From positions 10,905 through 74,904 of the forward strand of contig NW_003314304.1 in assembly GCF_000143415.4 (NCBI RefSeq): a stretch of 64,000 nt of DNA, read 5' to 3'. The notes below the pieces were generated by a model. The model had not been told where the DNA came from. It did no database searches and saw only the letters and a list, made by a program, of their open reading frames with translations. The position numbers were made by a program, and so were the translations under genes. The DNA comes from Selaginella moellendorffii (Eukaryota; Streptophyta; Lycopodiopsida; Selaginellales; Selaginellaceae). This document shows, in pieces, positions 1 through 11,030 of the stretch (its first letter is position 1; each line of letters starts with the position of its first letter).

Positions 1-107
1 AAAAAGAAAAAAAAAAAAAAAAAAAAAAAAGCAATAAAACGTAAGATGGGAGCATCTAGCCTGTACCACTCAGTTTGGAGAGCTGTGCAAACTGTGGGAG
101 CATCTGA

Positions 108-2022
108 AGGCGAGAGGTCAAGATTTTTGCTGCCGTGGGTGCAGCTAAACATTCCGCAGTGACGGGAATCCGCGGATTTGGTAAGCAATCAAGCCCTTTG
201 TTGGCTGATGGCTGATGTATTCTATGTTTCAGGTTCGCAATCGGAAGGCTTGAACGCGCGTTTATACATTTCTGAAAGAAAAGATCTGTTGGAGAAGCTT
301 GAGAGTCTTGTTCGCAAAGAACGAGCAGTCGTCGTGCGAGCCCCTCCTCAAAGTGGTAAAACGTCTCTTCTTCAGCTGCTAAAAGCCAGAACCGAATCGA
401 AATTCGGCGACGTGTTCTACATCAGCCTTGCAGGCATCAGTGGCCACAGTTTCGAGTATATGTGGTATCAGCACTATCATGGTGAGTACTCTAAGAAAGT
501 CTGTTTATTTTACTCTCTGTGACATGTCTATCATTATCTTGCAGATGTTTCAATGGAGAGGCTCAACAGCAGCAAGCCTACACTTCTACTTGTCGACGAA
601 GGGCAGAGTGGGTTTCATGCTTCTGATCTAACTCTATGGGCCAAGATTAAATCAGCGCAAGCCGGTGGTATGCTGCATATTGTGCTCGTCTCCAGCTTTG
701 GGGGTGATGAGGGTGATACGGACGAAGGCGAGCTGCCGGCAACACCAGTTATATTTAAACCAAGTTGCGCTGTGACTATACGGTGAGGCTTAGAAATTAT
801 TCGCATGTAACTTATGTGATTCTCCTGAATGCAGGCCCCAGCATGGTTGTGGATCCTCGGGTCTTTATCTCCAGTTTTCAAATGCTGAATGCATGGAGTT
901 ATGGGAGAACTGGTGCAAATTCTGTGCATTTGTACCCAGCAACAACGATATCCTCTACTACGTGATGGAGGTTGGAGATAGACAACCAGGGCTCATGACA
1001 CACATGCTTGACTGGCTTGTGAGGGGAACGTTCAATGACAAAAATTGGGACGACTGTGAGGAGTTTGCGAAGAGCGAATTGCTTTCTGAACGCTTTATGG
1101 CTTCGCTATCTGAGATTCGAAGTATTTCCACGTAAGTAAGGCCCGCAGACTAGACGCCTGATGTGATTTGATGTGATTCGTGTCCAGGTTTCGTAATATG
1201 TATTGGCGACCGGAGTATGCGGGTATCCTCTCCAAATTACTGGGATCCAGTTCAGTAAGTGTCATTCTCATGTTTCCAATTTAACTATCCAATTTAACTT
1301 GCTATCTAAACCTGCAGGCTCTGGGTTTTGTGAAGAAAACAGAGCTGTCCTCGGAAGAGCTTCGTGCTGCAAATAAGCTTTCGAGAAGGGGTCAATTGGT
1401 GAGGACCAAAGCCATGAACTTTATGTTTCCTTCGCCTTTGCACCGTCACTATTATGCATCTTTATGTGCCACTGCAACGTTAACGCTGCCCCAAGTTCAA
1501 ACAATGGGCATCGAGAGCTTTCTGGTCCATGTGATTCAAAGGATGAGTGCCGGGCGTTTGGCTTGTTCTGAATCTCTTGCAACTGAAGATGGGACAATAT
1601 ACGAGCGACAATACCAGAATGAGTTCTATCGGTATGTATGCTATTTACCTTGTGTTGGCCTAACTGAAATGTTTTGTTACAGCACATACTGCACACTTCT
1701 TGATGTCCCAATGTCCCCGGATGTTGGTAGACTGTATGGTGTGGCAGGATACGTTGACTTTTATCTCGCAGATCTCAAATGGGCCTTTGAAATTGCTCGG
1801 GATGGTATCAAACTTGGGGAACACCTTGCACGGTTCGAATTGAGGGGCCGTTACCATGCATTGATCTCCAAGGGAGTGGTGAAGAAGTATGTGGTAGTGA
1901 GCATGGATGCAACTGGTGTTGTTTACAAAGATGAGGTAGGATTGGTTCAGGTGATATTTGCTGATGGTTACAAGACTGCAACAATCTATCCCTCAGGCCA
2001 AGAAGTAGTTTTACAAGCTTAG
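108..2022 (+). CDS. Crinkler-like P-loop ATPase with nuclease-like C-terminus (multi-exon, 5' end unresolved)
   Basis: Exons fit in one phase at 233-481, 545-782, 835-1131, 1188-1254, 1318-1631 and 1683-2022, with five 51-63-nt introns having clear GT/AG sites. An upstream exon ends at 180 before a GTAAGC donor, is open back to a stop at 105-107, and must continue to an unseen start. Exon 2 encodes a Walker A-like APPQSGKTS and exon 3 a Walker B-like TLLLVDEGQ. The last exon has a VDFYL...KWAFEIARDG...GEHLARF series that resembles the PD-(D/E)XK nuclease-like end of Crinkler-type proteins. From family knowledge, such ATPase-nuclease proteins occur in oomycete effectors and scattered eukaryotes; their role in a plant genome is unknown to me. 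The fifth intron (51 nt, no stop) could be retained without breaking the frame. It is not a classical NB-LRR, since no NB-ARC motifs or repeats are visible. Confidence 0.62.
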
Positions 2023-2812
2023 AACAGTGAATTTCTTAGCCCTTATCCAAGTATTTTCTTAATAAATTTAAATTGTTAGTTGTTGAACTTTTTGGGCTGT
2101 GGATCTAGCCAGGGGGAGGGGGAAGATCCAGAAAGCAAATTCAATAGCAAGCACACTTTTTTTCCTTCCCTCTTTATTTCTTGTTTTTTTTTCTCATTTT
2201 TTCTCTTAAATACAGGTTTCAACTAGCTATTATGGTGGGATAAGAGGCATTGCAAAATGAAATAGATTGTTAGTAAAAAAATTAAGATTTCTTGTTTTTA
2301 TAAAAATCATAAAGAATTTTGACAAAAAGAGAGCAACCCAATTTGATTAAAAATGTTGAAGATCTACTCTATAATTCTTCTTCAAACTTAATAACCAATT
2401 GGGTAAGAGGTGGTGGATAGAGACTCAAGATTTAGAGAATCAGGAAAAATTCTTAACACTAAAAAAAAAAATTTAGCATTGAATAAAGACTTTAATGAAT
2501 ATAAAAAATTGATAAAGTAAAACAATTATCCCTTTAAGAGATCAAACATATACAAAATATGTACAAGATTAAAGATGTACAATAGTTGTCATTTGGGACT
2601 TTCAAAACTCTACCAAACCTTACACTGAATGCTACTTAGAGAGATGGTTAGTATATCACAAAGAAGACTACTCTAAAGATTAAAAATGAAAAAGAAGCTA
2701 AAAAGGACAATTAAGAAGAGTGAGAGTATACACATGGAAGATCATATTTATTTCATACTTTCATTAATTTCTTAGGAACATATAAATTATACCAATCACA
2801 TTAATCTTAGAT
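2023..2812. other. AT-rich intergenic stretch
   Basis: I see no gene here. The DNA is AT-rich with short A and T runs. Its last five bases (TAGAT) are the left target duplication of the retrotransposon that follows. Confidence 0.7.
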
Positions 2813-3199
2813 TGTCAGGAATCCCCCAATTCTTGCCACATTCCTGACTCTCGCCGGATTCCTGACCTGCAGACCACATTCCTGACTCTCGAGACACTTC
2901 TCTATTCCTGACTCTCGAGACACTTCCCTATTCCTGACTCTCGAGACACTTCCCGATTCCTGAGTCTCGAGCCACATTCCTGATGATGATGTGGCGCCTC
3001 CTCGACCTCAGCTGTATTTAGGCTGTCCTCGATCCAAGAGTGGTGGAGCTTCATCAACCTATAGTATATATAGGTTAGCCTTGTTCCATTTCTCCACAAT
3101 CTGAATCAACACCAGTCTAAGGCCTCTTCTTTGTTTTCACTAGCTTTTTCTCTTTGTCTTTAGCATTTTCCAGTCTTGATCTTGTTGGGGGTCTTGACA
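2813..3199 (+). repeat. 5' LTR
   Basis: 387 bp, ends TG...CA, and nearly identical to 8026-8412. The U3 part holds a tandem series of a roughly 27-bp unit built around ATTCCTGACTCTCGAGACAC (about 2885-2985), each with a CTCGAG core. A TATA box lies at 3065-3072, and the inferred R region begins near 3095. Confidence 0.95.
3065..3072 (+). promoter_or_regulatory. LTR TATA box
   Basis: TATATATA lies inside the 5' LTR, about 25-30 bp before the CACAATCTGAATCAA block that would form the transcript 5' end. The same arrangement recurs in the 3' LTR near 8278-8285. The spacing fits a Pol II core promoter; the start site itself is inferred. Confidence 0.7.
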
Positions 3200-3201
3200 G
3201 T

Positions 3202-3216
3202 TTGATTCAGATTGTG
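3202..3216 (+). other. Primer-binding site complementary to the element's own LTR (self-priming)
   Basis: Two bases after the 5' LTR lies TTGATTCAGATTGTG, the exact reverse complement of 3095-3109 in the LTR, at the expected transcript start. No TGG-beginning tRNA primer site is visible. The arrangement matches the Tf1 mechanism, where the 5' end of the element RNA folds back and primes minus-strand DNA. Confidence 0.8.
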
Positions 3217-3296
3217 TTTTTTGCTTTTCTTTTAGCTTGTTTTGATTATTTGATTGCCTTTGTCTTTTCCCCCCTTTCTTTTCTTTCTTCTTGCCA

Positions 3297-4268
3297 ATGG
3301 AGTCTCCAAGCCATCCTGATTTCTTTGCTGAAGTCCTTGCAAAAATCCAGTCTGAGAATACCGAGCTGAAGGCGACCCTTCTTCGCATGCAGCAGGAGCT
3401 TGCTTCACTTTCAGCTCAAGGATCCAACAAAGTTCCTGAACCGAAGGTGAGTTTCCCGGCGAAATTTTCAGGCAAGCGTTCGGAGCTTCGTGGATTTTTG
3501 AATCAAATGGAGCTGATCTTTGCACTTCAACATCGGCGGTACCCCACTCCCGAGTCTCAAATCGGCGCGATTGGGACGTTGCTCGAGGGTGCAACTTTGT
3601 CATGGTTTTCTCCTCTTCTGGAGAAGAGCATGAAAGGGGTCGTGGTTCCGGAGCTGATGGATCTTCAATTGTTCAAAGAGAAGCTCGAAGCATGTTTTGG
3701 CGAGACGGATCGGGTTCGGGCTGCTACCACAAAGATGAGACGTCTCTCTCAGGGGTCTCGTTCTGCCTCGATCTACGCTGCAGAGTTCCAACTCCTTGCC
3801 TTGGACACTCAGTGGGATGAGCGGGCCCTGATTGACCAATTTCGTTTCGGCCTCAATAACGGTGTCAAGGATTTGTTGCTCACCATGGAGGATCCCAAGG
3901 ACCTGTCAGACGCCATCAACAAAGCTGTTCGATGTGACAATCGTCTCTTTGAACGTCGTCAGGAAAGTCGCCGCGCCGCTGTTTTTCCATCCCAGACTCA
4001 GGAATCCCAGCTTGAGTCTTCGGGGCATAGTCCTGAACCTACTGCTCCGGTCCCGATGGATATTTCTGGTACTCCCCGACTCATTAGAGGGAAGTTGAGT
4101 CCTGCTGAGAGGCAACGTCGAATATCTCATAATCTTTGCCTCTACTGTGCTGATCCTAATCACAAAGCAGCTGTGTGTCCCAGGAAGCCTCCCCGATTGC
4201 TCGAGTTCACTCTGCCTCAAAGTCCACCACTGTTGCAGTCGGGAAACGACCCTGTCCAAACAGAGTAG
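3297..4268 (+). CDS. gag: gag polyprotein of the chromovirus
   Basis: About 323 residues, starting at the ATG of MESPSHPDFF (an ATG two codons earlier is also possible). A short coiled-coil-like N-terminus precedes a retrotransposon capsid region (about residues 60-190), and a CCHC knuckle, CLYCADPNHKAAVC, sits near residues 281-294. Gag packages the element RNA into particles. It ends at TAG 4266-4268. The protease frame lies one base back (-1) and overlaps it from at least 4175, so pol expression would need a -1 shift, or an indel has separated two frames once joined. I see no convincing slippery heptamer. Confidence 0.88.
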   Translation: MESPSHPDFFAEVLAKIQSENTELKATLLRMQQELASLSAQGSNKVPEPKVSFPAKFSGKRSELRGFLNQMELIFALQHRRYPTPESQIGAIGTLLEGATLSWFSPLLEKSMKGVVVPELMDLQLFKEKLEACFGETDRVRAATTKMRRLSQGSRSASIYAAEFQLLALDTQWDERALIDQFRFGLNNGVKDLLLTMEDPKDLSDAINKAVRCDNRLFERRQESRRAAVFPSQTQESQLESSGHSPEPTAPVPMDISGTPRLIRGKLSPAERQRRISHNLCLYCADPNHKAAVCPRKPPRLLEFTLPQSPPLLQSGNDPVQTE

Positions 4269-7200
4269 GAGCTGTCTGTTTGGACTCCCCAAATAAAAAT
4301 CACTTTTCTTCCTTATCAAGCTCCTCACCACCTTTCATCAAAGCCACCACCAATTCCCGCAACTTCCGCGTCCCATGTCTCCTTTCTTTCACCGGACAAT
4401 CAGGACTCAAGGCTTTGGCGCTACTGGACTCGGGTGCAACTTCCTGCTTCATGGACACGGACTTTGTTGCCCGACATCACGTTCCTCTTTCTCCTACCAT
4501 ACGGGATCTGAGGGTTGAAGGCATCGGCGGGCATTTTGTGTCTCCATCTTCTGGACTTAGGGAAACGTTGCCCGTTCGAGTACACATCGGGTCCACCGTC
4601 ACCGATATCGCCTTCAACATCATCAACAGCAAGTCTTCCTCTGTGGTGCTCGGTCTTCCTTGGTTCCAACTACATCAGCCTTAGATTTGTTGGAAGGACT
4701 TACAGCTCATCTCTCCCACATCACCATCTCCCACGGCTTCCCCTGGTGTTCATCGAGTCCGAATCAGGAAAAGTTCCCTAAACTCAAGTCGGGGTTCTGT
4801 TCCTGACTCTACGCAGTTTTCATCCTCTTCTTTTTTCTCTCTTCCATCTTACACTGGACAGTATCCTCGTCTCATCATTCCATTTAGTCGTACTCCTCCT
4901 CCTATCTCCACAATCACTATGAAAGAACTCCTTCATGAAGAACCTCTTTTTCTTTTTGCTTTGCATGTTTCTCCTGTCAGTCTTCTTGAGAAGTATCATG
5001 ATTTTGGGGATGTGTTTGACAAGAAAAAAGCTAGTGTACTGCTTGTTCATCGGCCTTATGATTGTCCCATTGATTTACAGGAAGGAGCGTCACCTCCGTG
5101 GGGGCCTATCTACGGGTTATCCCCGTCCGAGCTTAAGGCCCTCAAAGAGTACGTGGATGAGAACCTTGCCTCGGGCTACATTCAGCATTCGCAGTCCCCG
5201 GCTGGAGCGCCTGTCTTCTTTGTCAAGAAGAAGGATGGGAGCTTGCGGCTAGTCATCGACTACCGAGGTTTGAACAAGGTGATTGTTCGGAACCGTTATC
5301 CGCTGCCCCTGATCTCGGACCTGTTGGAACGCCTTGGCGGTGCCCGCTTCTTCACCAAGATCGACCTCCGTGGAGCATACAACCTGATCCGGATCTGTCC
5401 TGGTGATGAATGGAAGACTGCGTTCCGAACCCGCTATGGCCACTTCGAGTACACTGTCATGCCATTTGGCTTGACAAATGCTCCAGCGGTTTTCCAACAC
5501 ATGGCGAACGACGTTTTTCGGGAGTTTCTTGATCAGATGGTGATCGTCTACCTCGATGACATCCTCATCTACTCAAAAACTCAGGAGGAGCATGACGAAC
5601 ATGTTCGCAAGGTGCTAGCGAAGCTGCGAGAACACAGCCTATACGCGAAGCTTGAGAAATGTTCCTTTGATCAGCAGTCTGTGGAGTTCCTTGGGTACAT
5701 TGTCACTCCTGAGGGTATCACAATGGATCCTGCAAAAGTCAAGACTATTCTCGAATGGGAGCCTCCACAATCAATGTCAGACGTTCAGGTTTTCCTTGGC
5801 TTCGCCAACTTCTACCGCAAATTCATTGATCACTACTCTGACATTGTCCTTCCTCTCACACATCTCACTCGCAAGGATGTTCCCTTCTCTTGGTCTGCTG
5901 CTGCCCAGCAGGCTTTCGACACACTCAAGGCGGCCTTCAGTTCTGCTCCTGTCTTGATCCATGCTAATTCCTCACAACCTTTCTTCATCGAGGCTGACGC
6001 CTCCGACTTTGCCATTGGTGCTGTGCTATCTCAACTCGGAGCGGATCACGAACTTCATCCGGTCGCTTTCCATTCTCGGAAATTCCAGCCTGCGGAGATC
6101 AATTACGAAATCCACGACAAGGAGCTTCTTGCCATCGTGGATTCCTTTGGAGAGTGGCGCCGTTTCTTGGAGGGGGCGAGCCATCAAACAACAGTTTGGA
6201 CGGATCACAAAAATCTCGAGTACTTTGCCACTTCCCGAGTTTTAAGCCGTCGTCAAGCAAGGTGGGCACAATTCCTGAGTCGGTTTGACTTTGTTATCAA
6301 GTACAGACCTGGAAAGTTTCAAGGCCTTCCTGATGCTCTTTCAAGGCGCTCCTATCTCAGTCTCAGGCCTGGTAATCCTGCCTTCGATCAACAGGATCAA
6401 GTTATCCTCGGTCCTGATCGGCTTCAAGTTATGGCAATTTCCCTGGCCCCTCAGGACTCCTCCTTGATGGATGCAATCAGAAACGATCTTCAATCCGATG
6501 ATCTCGCGAGCGACATTTTTCCCCATGTTCAGGCTGGACACCCAGTGACTCCCGACTGCCGGCGATTTGACGAGTTCGAGTTCTTAGATGGCTTATTGTA
6601 CCGTGGGGAGCAGCTTTACGTTCCTGAAGGTGATGCTCGAAGGTTGATCCTGATGGCGTGCCACGATAGCCCGACTGCTGGTCACTTCGGCATTGCGAAA
6701 ACCTATGAGCTAGTTGCACGGGACTTTTGGTGGCCTCACATGGACGACTACATCAAAGCTTTTGTTACCTCCTGTGACACTTGTGCCCGGAATAAGGTAC
6801 CTCGCCACCTTCCTTCAGGTTTGCTTCGTTCCCTTCCGGTCCCTTCAGGTCCTTGGGAATCCATCTCCATGGATTTCTTGAGTGATCTTCCGAGTTCTGG
6901 AGGCTTCAACAGCATTTTAGTCGTGGTGGATCGCTTCACAAAGATGGCGCACTTCTTGCCATGTACCAAGGAGTTTTCGGGCGAGGACATGGCAAAACTG
7001 GTATTCAGGGAAATTTTCCGACTTCATGGGATTCCTACAGATGTGGTTTCGGATTGGGGGCCTCAGTTCATCTCTCATTTCTGGCAACGGTTTTTGCAGT
7101 TGCTTGGAGTGAAGGCCAACCTCTCTTCAGCATATCATCCTCAAACTGATGGGCAGTCCGAGCGAACGATTCAGACATTGGAACAATTCTTGAGGTGCTT

Positions 7201-8014
7201 CATCAACTATCATCAGGATAACTGGTTCGATATCCTTCCCCTTGCTGAGTTCTCCTATAACAACTCTGTTCACTCCTCTCTTCGAGTTTCCCCCTTCTTT
7301 GCGAACTCTGGCCGAAATCCCCGATTCAATCTCTCACTTCCTTCTCCATCTGAATCCTCTCGTTCAAATCCCCGCTCTGAATCATTTCTCTCCAACCTTC
7401 AGGAAATCCACAACTCCATCTCCTTCCACCTCCATCGTGCTCAGGAATCTCATAAAACATTTGCCAATGTCCATCGTCAGGATTGTCCCCCTTACAATAT
7501 CGGGGATAAAGTCTGGCTCCTCAGGCGAAATATCTCCACCACCAGGCCCTGTCCAAAACTCGATTTCAAACGCCTTGGTCTTTTCCCTATCACTGCCATC
7601 ATTAATCCTGTCACTTATCGCCTTGCACTTCCCTCCTCATATCAAATTCACCCCGTTTTTCACTCCTCTCTCCTTGAGCCTTATATTCCCAGTCCTATTC
7701 CAAATCGGGTCATTCCTCCGCCTCCACCAGTGCAGCTCGAGGATGGGTCTGAGTACGAGGTTCAGGACATCCTTGATTCCAAGATTTCACGATCTAAACT
7801 CTACTATCTGGTGGACTAGAAGGGTTACGGACCTGAGGAACGCACTTGGGAACCTGCGGACAACCTGATTCATTCTCCTGACCTTGTTCAGGACTTCCAC
7901 CGCCGCTATCCTTCTCGTCCCAGTCCTCATTCTTTTTCTCCATCTCCCATCCCTCGCCGCTCATCTCATCCTCCTCTTCGTTCTCATTCACATCCTCGTT
8001 CCACTCGTTCTTGA
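4175..8014 (+). pseudogene. pol: pol: protease, RT, RNase H, integrase, chromodomain; broken by two stops
   Basis: One frame runs from the gag overlap to TGA 8012-8014, interrupted by TAG at 4682-4684 and 7817-7819. Protease LLDSGA is near 4422. RT has the YLDD active site near 5550. RNase H has its FIEADAS motif near 5985. Integrase has an HHCC-type finger (about 6650-6790), then D near 6872, D near 7052 and E near 7160, then a GPY/F-like module. The chromodomain (about 7740-7900) is cut by the second stop, where family members carry Trp. The first stop falls just after the protease, where a Gln codon would fit. An SDWG after the second integrase Asp (usually SDRG) and a Leu in the GPF motif suggest further C-to-T damage. 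Confidence 0.88.
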
Positions 8015-8022
8015 GGAGGGGG
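8013..8022 (+). other. Polypurine tract
   Basis: GAGGAGGGGG lies three bases before the 3' LTR, the usual place for the plus-strand primer of an LTR retrotransposon. It overlaps the pol stop codon. Confidence 0.8.
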
Positions 8023-8025
8023 TGC

Positions 8026-8412
8026 TGTCAGGAATCCCCCAATTCTTGCCACATTTCTGACTCTCGCCGGATTCCTGACCTGTAGACCACATTCCTGACT
8101 CTCGAGACACTTCTCTATTCCTGACTCTCGAGACACTTCCCTATTCCTGACTCTCGAGACACTTCCCGATTCCTGAGTCTCGAGCCACATTCCTGATGAT
8201 GATGTGGCGCCTCCTCGACCTCAGCTGTATTTAGGCTGTCCTCGATCCAAGAGTGGTGGAGCTTCATCAACCTATAGTATATATAGGTTAGCCTTGTTCC
8301 ATTTCTCCACAATCTGAATCAACACCAGTCTAAGGCCTTTTCTTTGTTTTCACTAGCTTTTTCTCTTTGTCTTTAGCATTTTCCAGTCTTGATCTTGTTG
8401 GGGGTCTTGACA
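8026..8412 (+). repeat. 3' LTR
   Basis: 387 bp. It differs from the 5' LTR at three visible positions, each C in the 5' copy and T here. It is followed directly by TAGAT, the right target duplication. Confidence 0.95.
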
Positions 8413-11030
8413 TAGATAATAGAGTGTTAGTTGCAATTGAGATCAAGATCATTGGATTACAAATTTATCAACTCATTACTGGACGAAGAAATCTTGATGC
8501 TCAAGAAAAATCAACATTACTACTTTAATTACTCTTCAAGCTTATATGTGGATGATAGTGTTGGAGTATAGTTTCATATTTTAGCAAGTACCTTAAGTTA
8601 AAATGAAGATTTATATGGAGCTTATAAATGAGACACTTCCAAATGGTCAAAAGGAGTAAAATAGAAAATTTAGTTGCTTTTAAGTAATATAATACTTATA
8701 ATAATATACCATTTTTATGGGATTGAATTTAGTTGTAAGAGTCTAAATCTTATTAATATACTTTTTTTGATATTTTGAGTACTTATATTGGTGGAGTTCA
8801 GAGGCACTATAATTTATCTCTAGAAGGCAAAATTTTTTAACAGTGTTTTTTGCTTAATGTTTGGGTTTGTTATTTGTTGTCTTCTAAATCTAAATCTATA
8901 GAAAATAAAGTGGTTAAAGAAGTATTAGTATAGAAATTTTTAGTAACTATCAAGGTGGAAATAAAGAAATAAGAAAAAAGTGCATATACTCAAAGCTTGG
9001 ATAATAGAGGACCTCATGTTATAAGAGACTTTGTTCAAGAAGAAAAGCTAAATATCAAGAGATATGTTGTTATAAAATATTTTACTCACCATAAAATAAG
9101 AAATTAAAATTTCACACCACTTAACCTCCTTAATACATAACTCACTTTAACAATCTTTTGAAAACCGGACATGTTGAAAAGAGACCAGACATGTTGAAAC
9201 TCCGGATATTGAACAGACAATGTGAGACTGGACATGTTGAAACCGGACATGTTAAACTCAGTTCAACATGTCTCCTTGCATGTATGTTAGAAATGATAGT
9301 CTTATAAATGGTGAGTTGTGGGATGGATAGTGGTGGAGTATTAAACCATTTTGTCTAGATTTGTTATTGGAAGGCTTAGGTTACAATGCTCAATTCTTTT
9401 TCGAGGAACCTTATTATTGCTCCTTGAGTAACTTGGTGTTTGATTAGTTTTGAGTTTGGTCGAATAAAGAGTAATATAAACTTGTCTGTGTTGTGAATAA
9501 AAGTTAGTAGTGTTGTGTGTTGTAATCTCTATCGATGGAGTGTGGCATTTATATTGCATTTTGTCAAATTGAGTTGGCATTTGATACTCATATAAACCTT
9601 TGAAGTAATAATACATGTTTTTTTATAGTGTTGCTTAATTGATGATCAAGTTATTGTGGTTTTTATATCATATTATTGTGGTTGTGAGCAATGTGTTTAT
9701 GAAGTTGCTTGGTCAAACGATGATCAACCCCAAAGTGGTTGATAGTGAGTCTACTTGCAAATAATAATATTGAAGGAACATAGATTGGATTCTTATTGGT
9801 GGTCCATTATACTAACATAAACTATAGATATTATACCTTCGAAATGCTAGAAATGTGGTGTTGGTCTTGCACTAGTTATGGACGTTGCTTGGTCTTCATC
9901 CCCTTTCATTTTGAGCTGACAAAAGGTGGTAGTTCAAAGAAGATATTACTATTGGGGATGGTCCAAAGTTGAGTTGAGCTCACGAGTTGAGCTCAATTCA
10001 GCTCAAGTCAATGCTAGTCAACATAGTCAGCCATAAGTCTTATATTATTCTTTGCTGAACTTGAAATTTATGAATTTAAATATCAATGGTTCAGAGAAAT
10101 TTCTATTTTTTGAATCTTTCTAATGCAATTTATACAATAAAATACTGTTTCTAGAATTAGAAGTTCGTCTGAACCTATAGAAATTTTTGGGCTTTATTAG
10201 TCCCAAATAAAATGGGAATATTGAAGTTCAAATGAATCTAAAATTTCTATTGTACATTTCAACATTTTAACATTTCAACAATTGATCAGAAATATATAAT
10301 AATTTGAAACACTGATTCACTCGTTCATTCTTTAGGGTTTACAGAGATGGGAAGCAAGGAAGACAAAAAATCTATAAGTAGTTCTAGCATACAAAAATGT
10401 GAGAATGTTAATTTTGTTTCACTATCACAATTTTCATATTACATGCTTGATCCTTATTACCCATCCGGAAATGTGGAGACCATTGTCATTATTGATAAAA
10501 ATGCTCTTGTTGCTTTCAAAACAACAATCTAAAGCAAGAGAAAAGAAGAAATGGACAGCACAACGGAAAGCACTAATAAATCCACTCTATAAACCTTTCA
10601 ATAGCTTTTGTAATCCACTCAAATATTATTAAAAAAAACTAAGTTTTTTATATATATCTTATTCTTTTTGATATATTTTGTCTTTGCAAAAAGTATAAGT
10701 ATATATGATGTGGATAAATCAAAGAATTAAATCTATATATGATTTTGGGATTGAAAGGTAATCTTGCAAAAAGGCATACTCGCGTGCCTATGTGCATTCA
10801 CCATTATTATATATGGTAGGCTAGCTATATAAAATAAGGCTGCATATTAATTATGTGCTAGTTTTAGCTTCTGAAACCCTATAGCCACTTGTCTTTTATA
10901 GTAGGTTGTAATTACTGAGACTGACAATTATAATTCAATATATTGTCATGTCATAATAAAACATTATTCCTGAGATTGAAATATAGTATATTTTTATTGT
11001 TGGGAAGTTTAATTCTTTTTGTGTGTTGCA
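8413..11030. other. AT-rich intergenic DNA without a convincing gene
   Basis: No coding gene is supported. A cluster of degenerate copies of a GGACATGTTGAAA-like word lies at 9160-9260. A longer repeat shared with 58769-59230 is listed separately. A 61-codon open frame at 10347-10532 has a proper ATG but no recognisable motif, so I do not call it. Confidence 0.6.
9366..9640 (+). repeat. Dispersed AT-rich repeat, copy 1
   Basis: This stretch closely follows 58780-59040 in the same orientation. Shared words include GGTTACAATGC, TTAGTTTTGAGTTTGGTC, TTGCATTTTGTC and ATAAACCTTTGAAGTAAT, with substitutions and small indels. Weaker likeness continues to about 9800. No ORF or terminal structure is seen, so the repeat class is unknown. 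Confidence 0.75.

Larger units (their letters stand above)
2813..8412 (+). mobile_element. Complete Ty3/gypsy chromovirus LTR retrotransposon
   Basis: A 5.6-kb element is bounded by two 387-bp LTRs that start TGTCAGG and end CTTGACA. It is flanked by a perfect 5-bp duplication, TAGAT (2808-2812 and 8413-8417). The order is LTR, primer site, gag, protease, RT, RNase H, integrase, chromodomain, purine tract, LTR. The LTRs differ at only three visible sites, so the insertion is young. Two in-frame stops in pol and a gag/pol frame change mean this copy is probably not autonomous. The C-terminal chromodomain places it with chromoviruses. The apparent self-priming signal is like that described for Tf1-type elements, and I suspect a Tcn1-like moss/lycophyte clade, unverified. 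Confidence 0.93.

Noticed and set aside
3140-3603. Minus-strand frames opposite the LTR end and gag start
   Set aside because: They are shadows of gag and the leader; low complexity and no motif.
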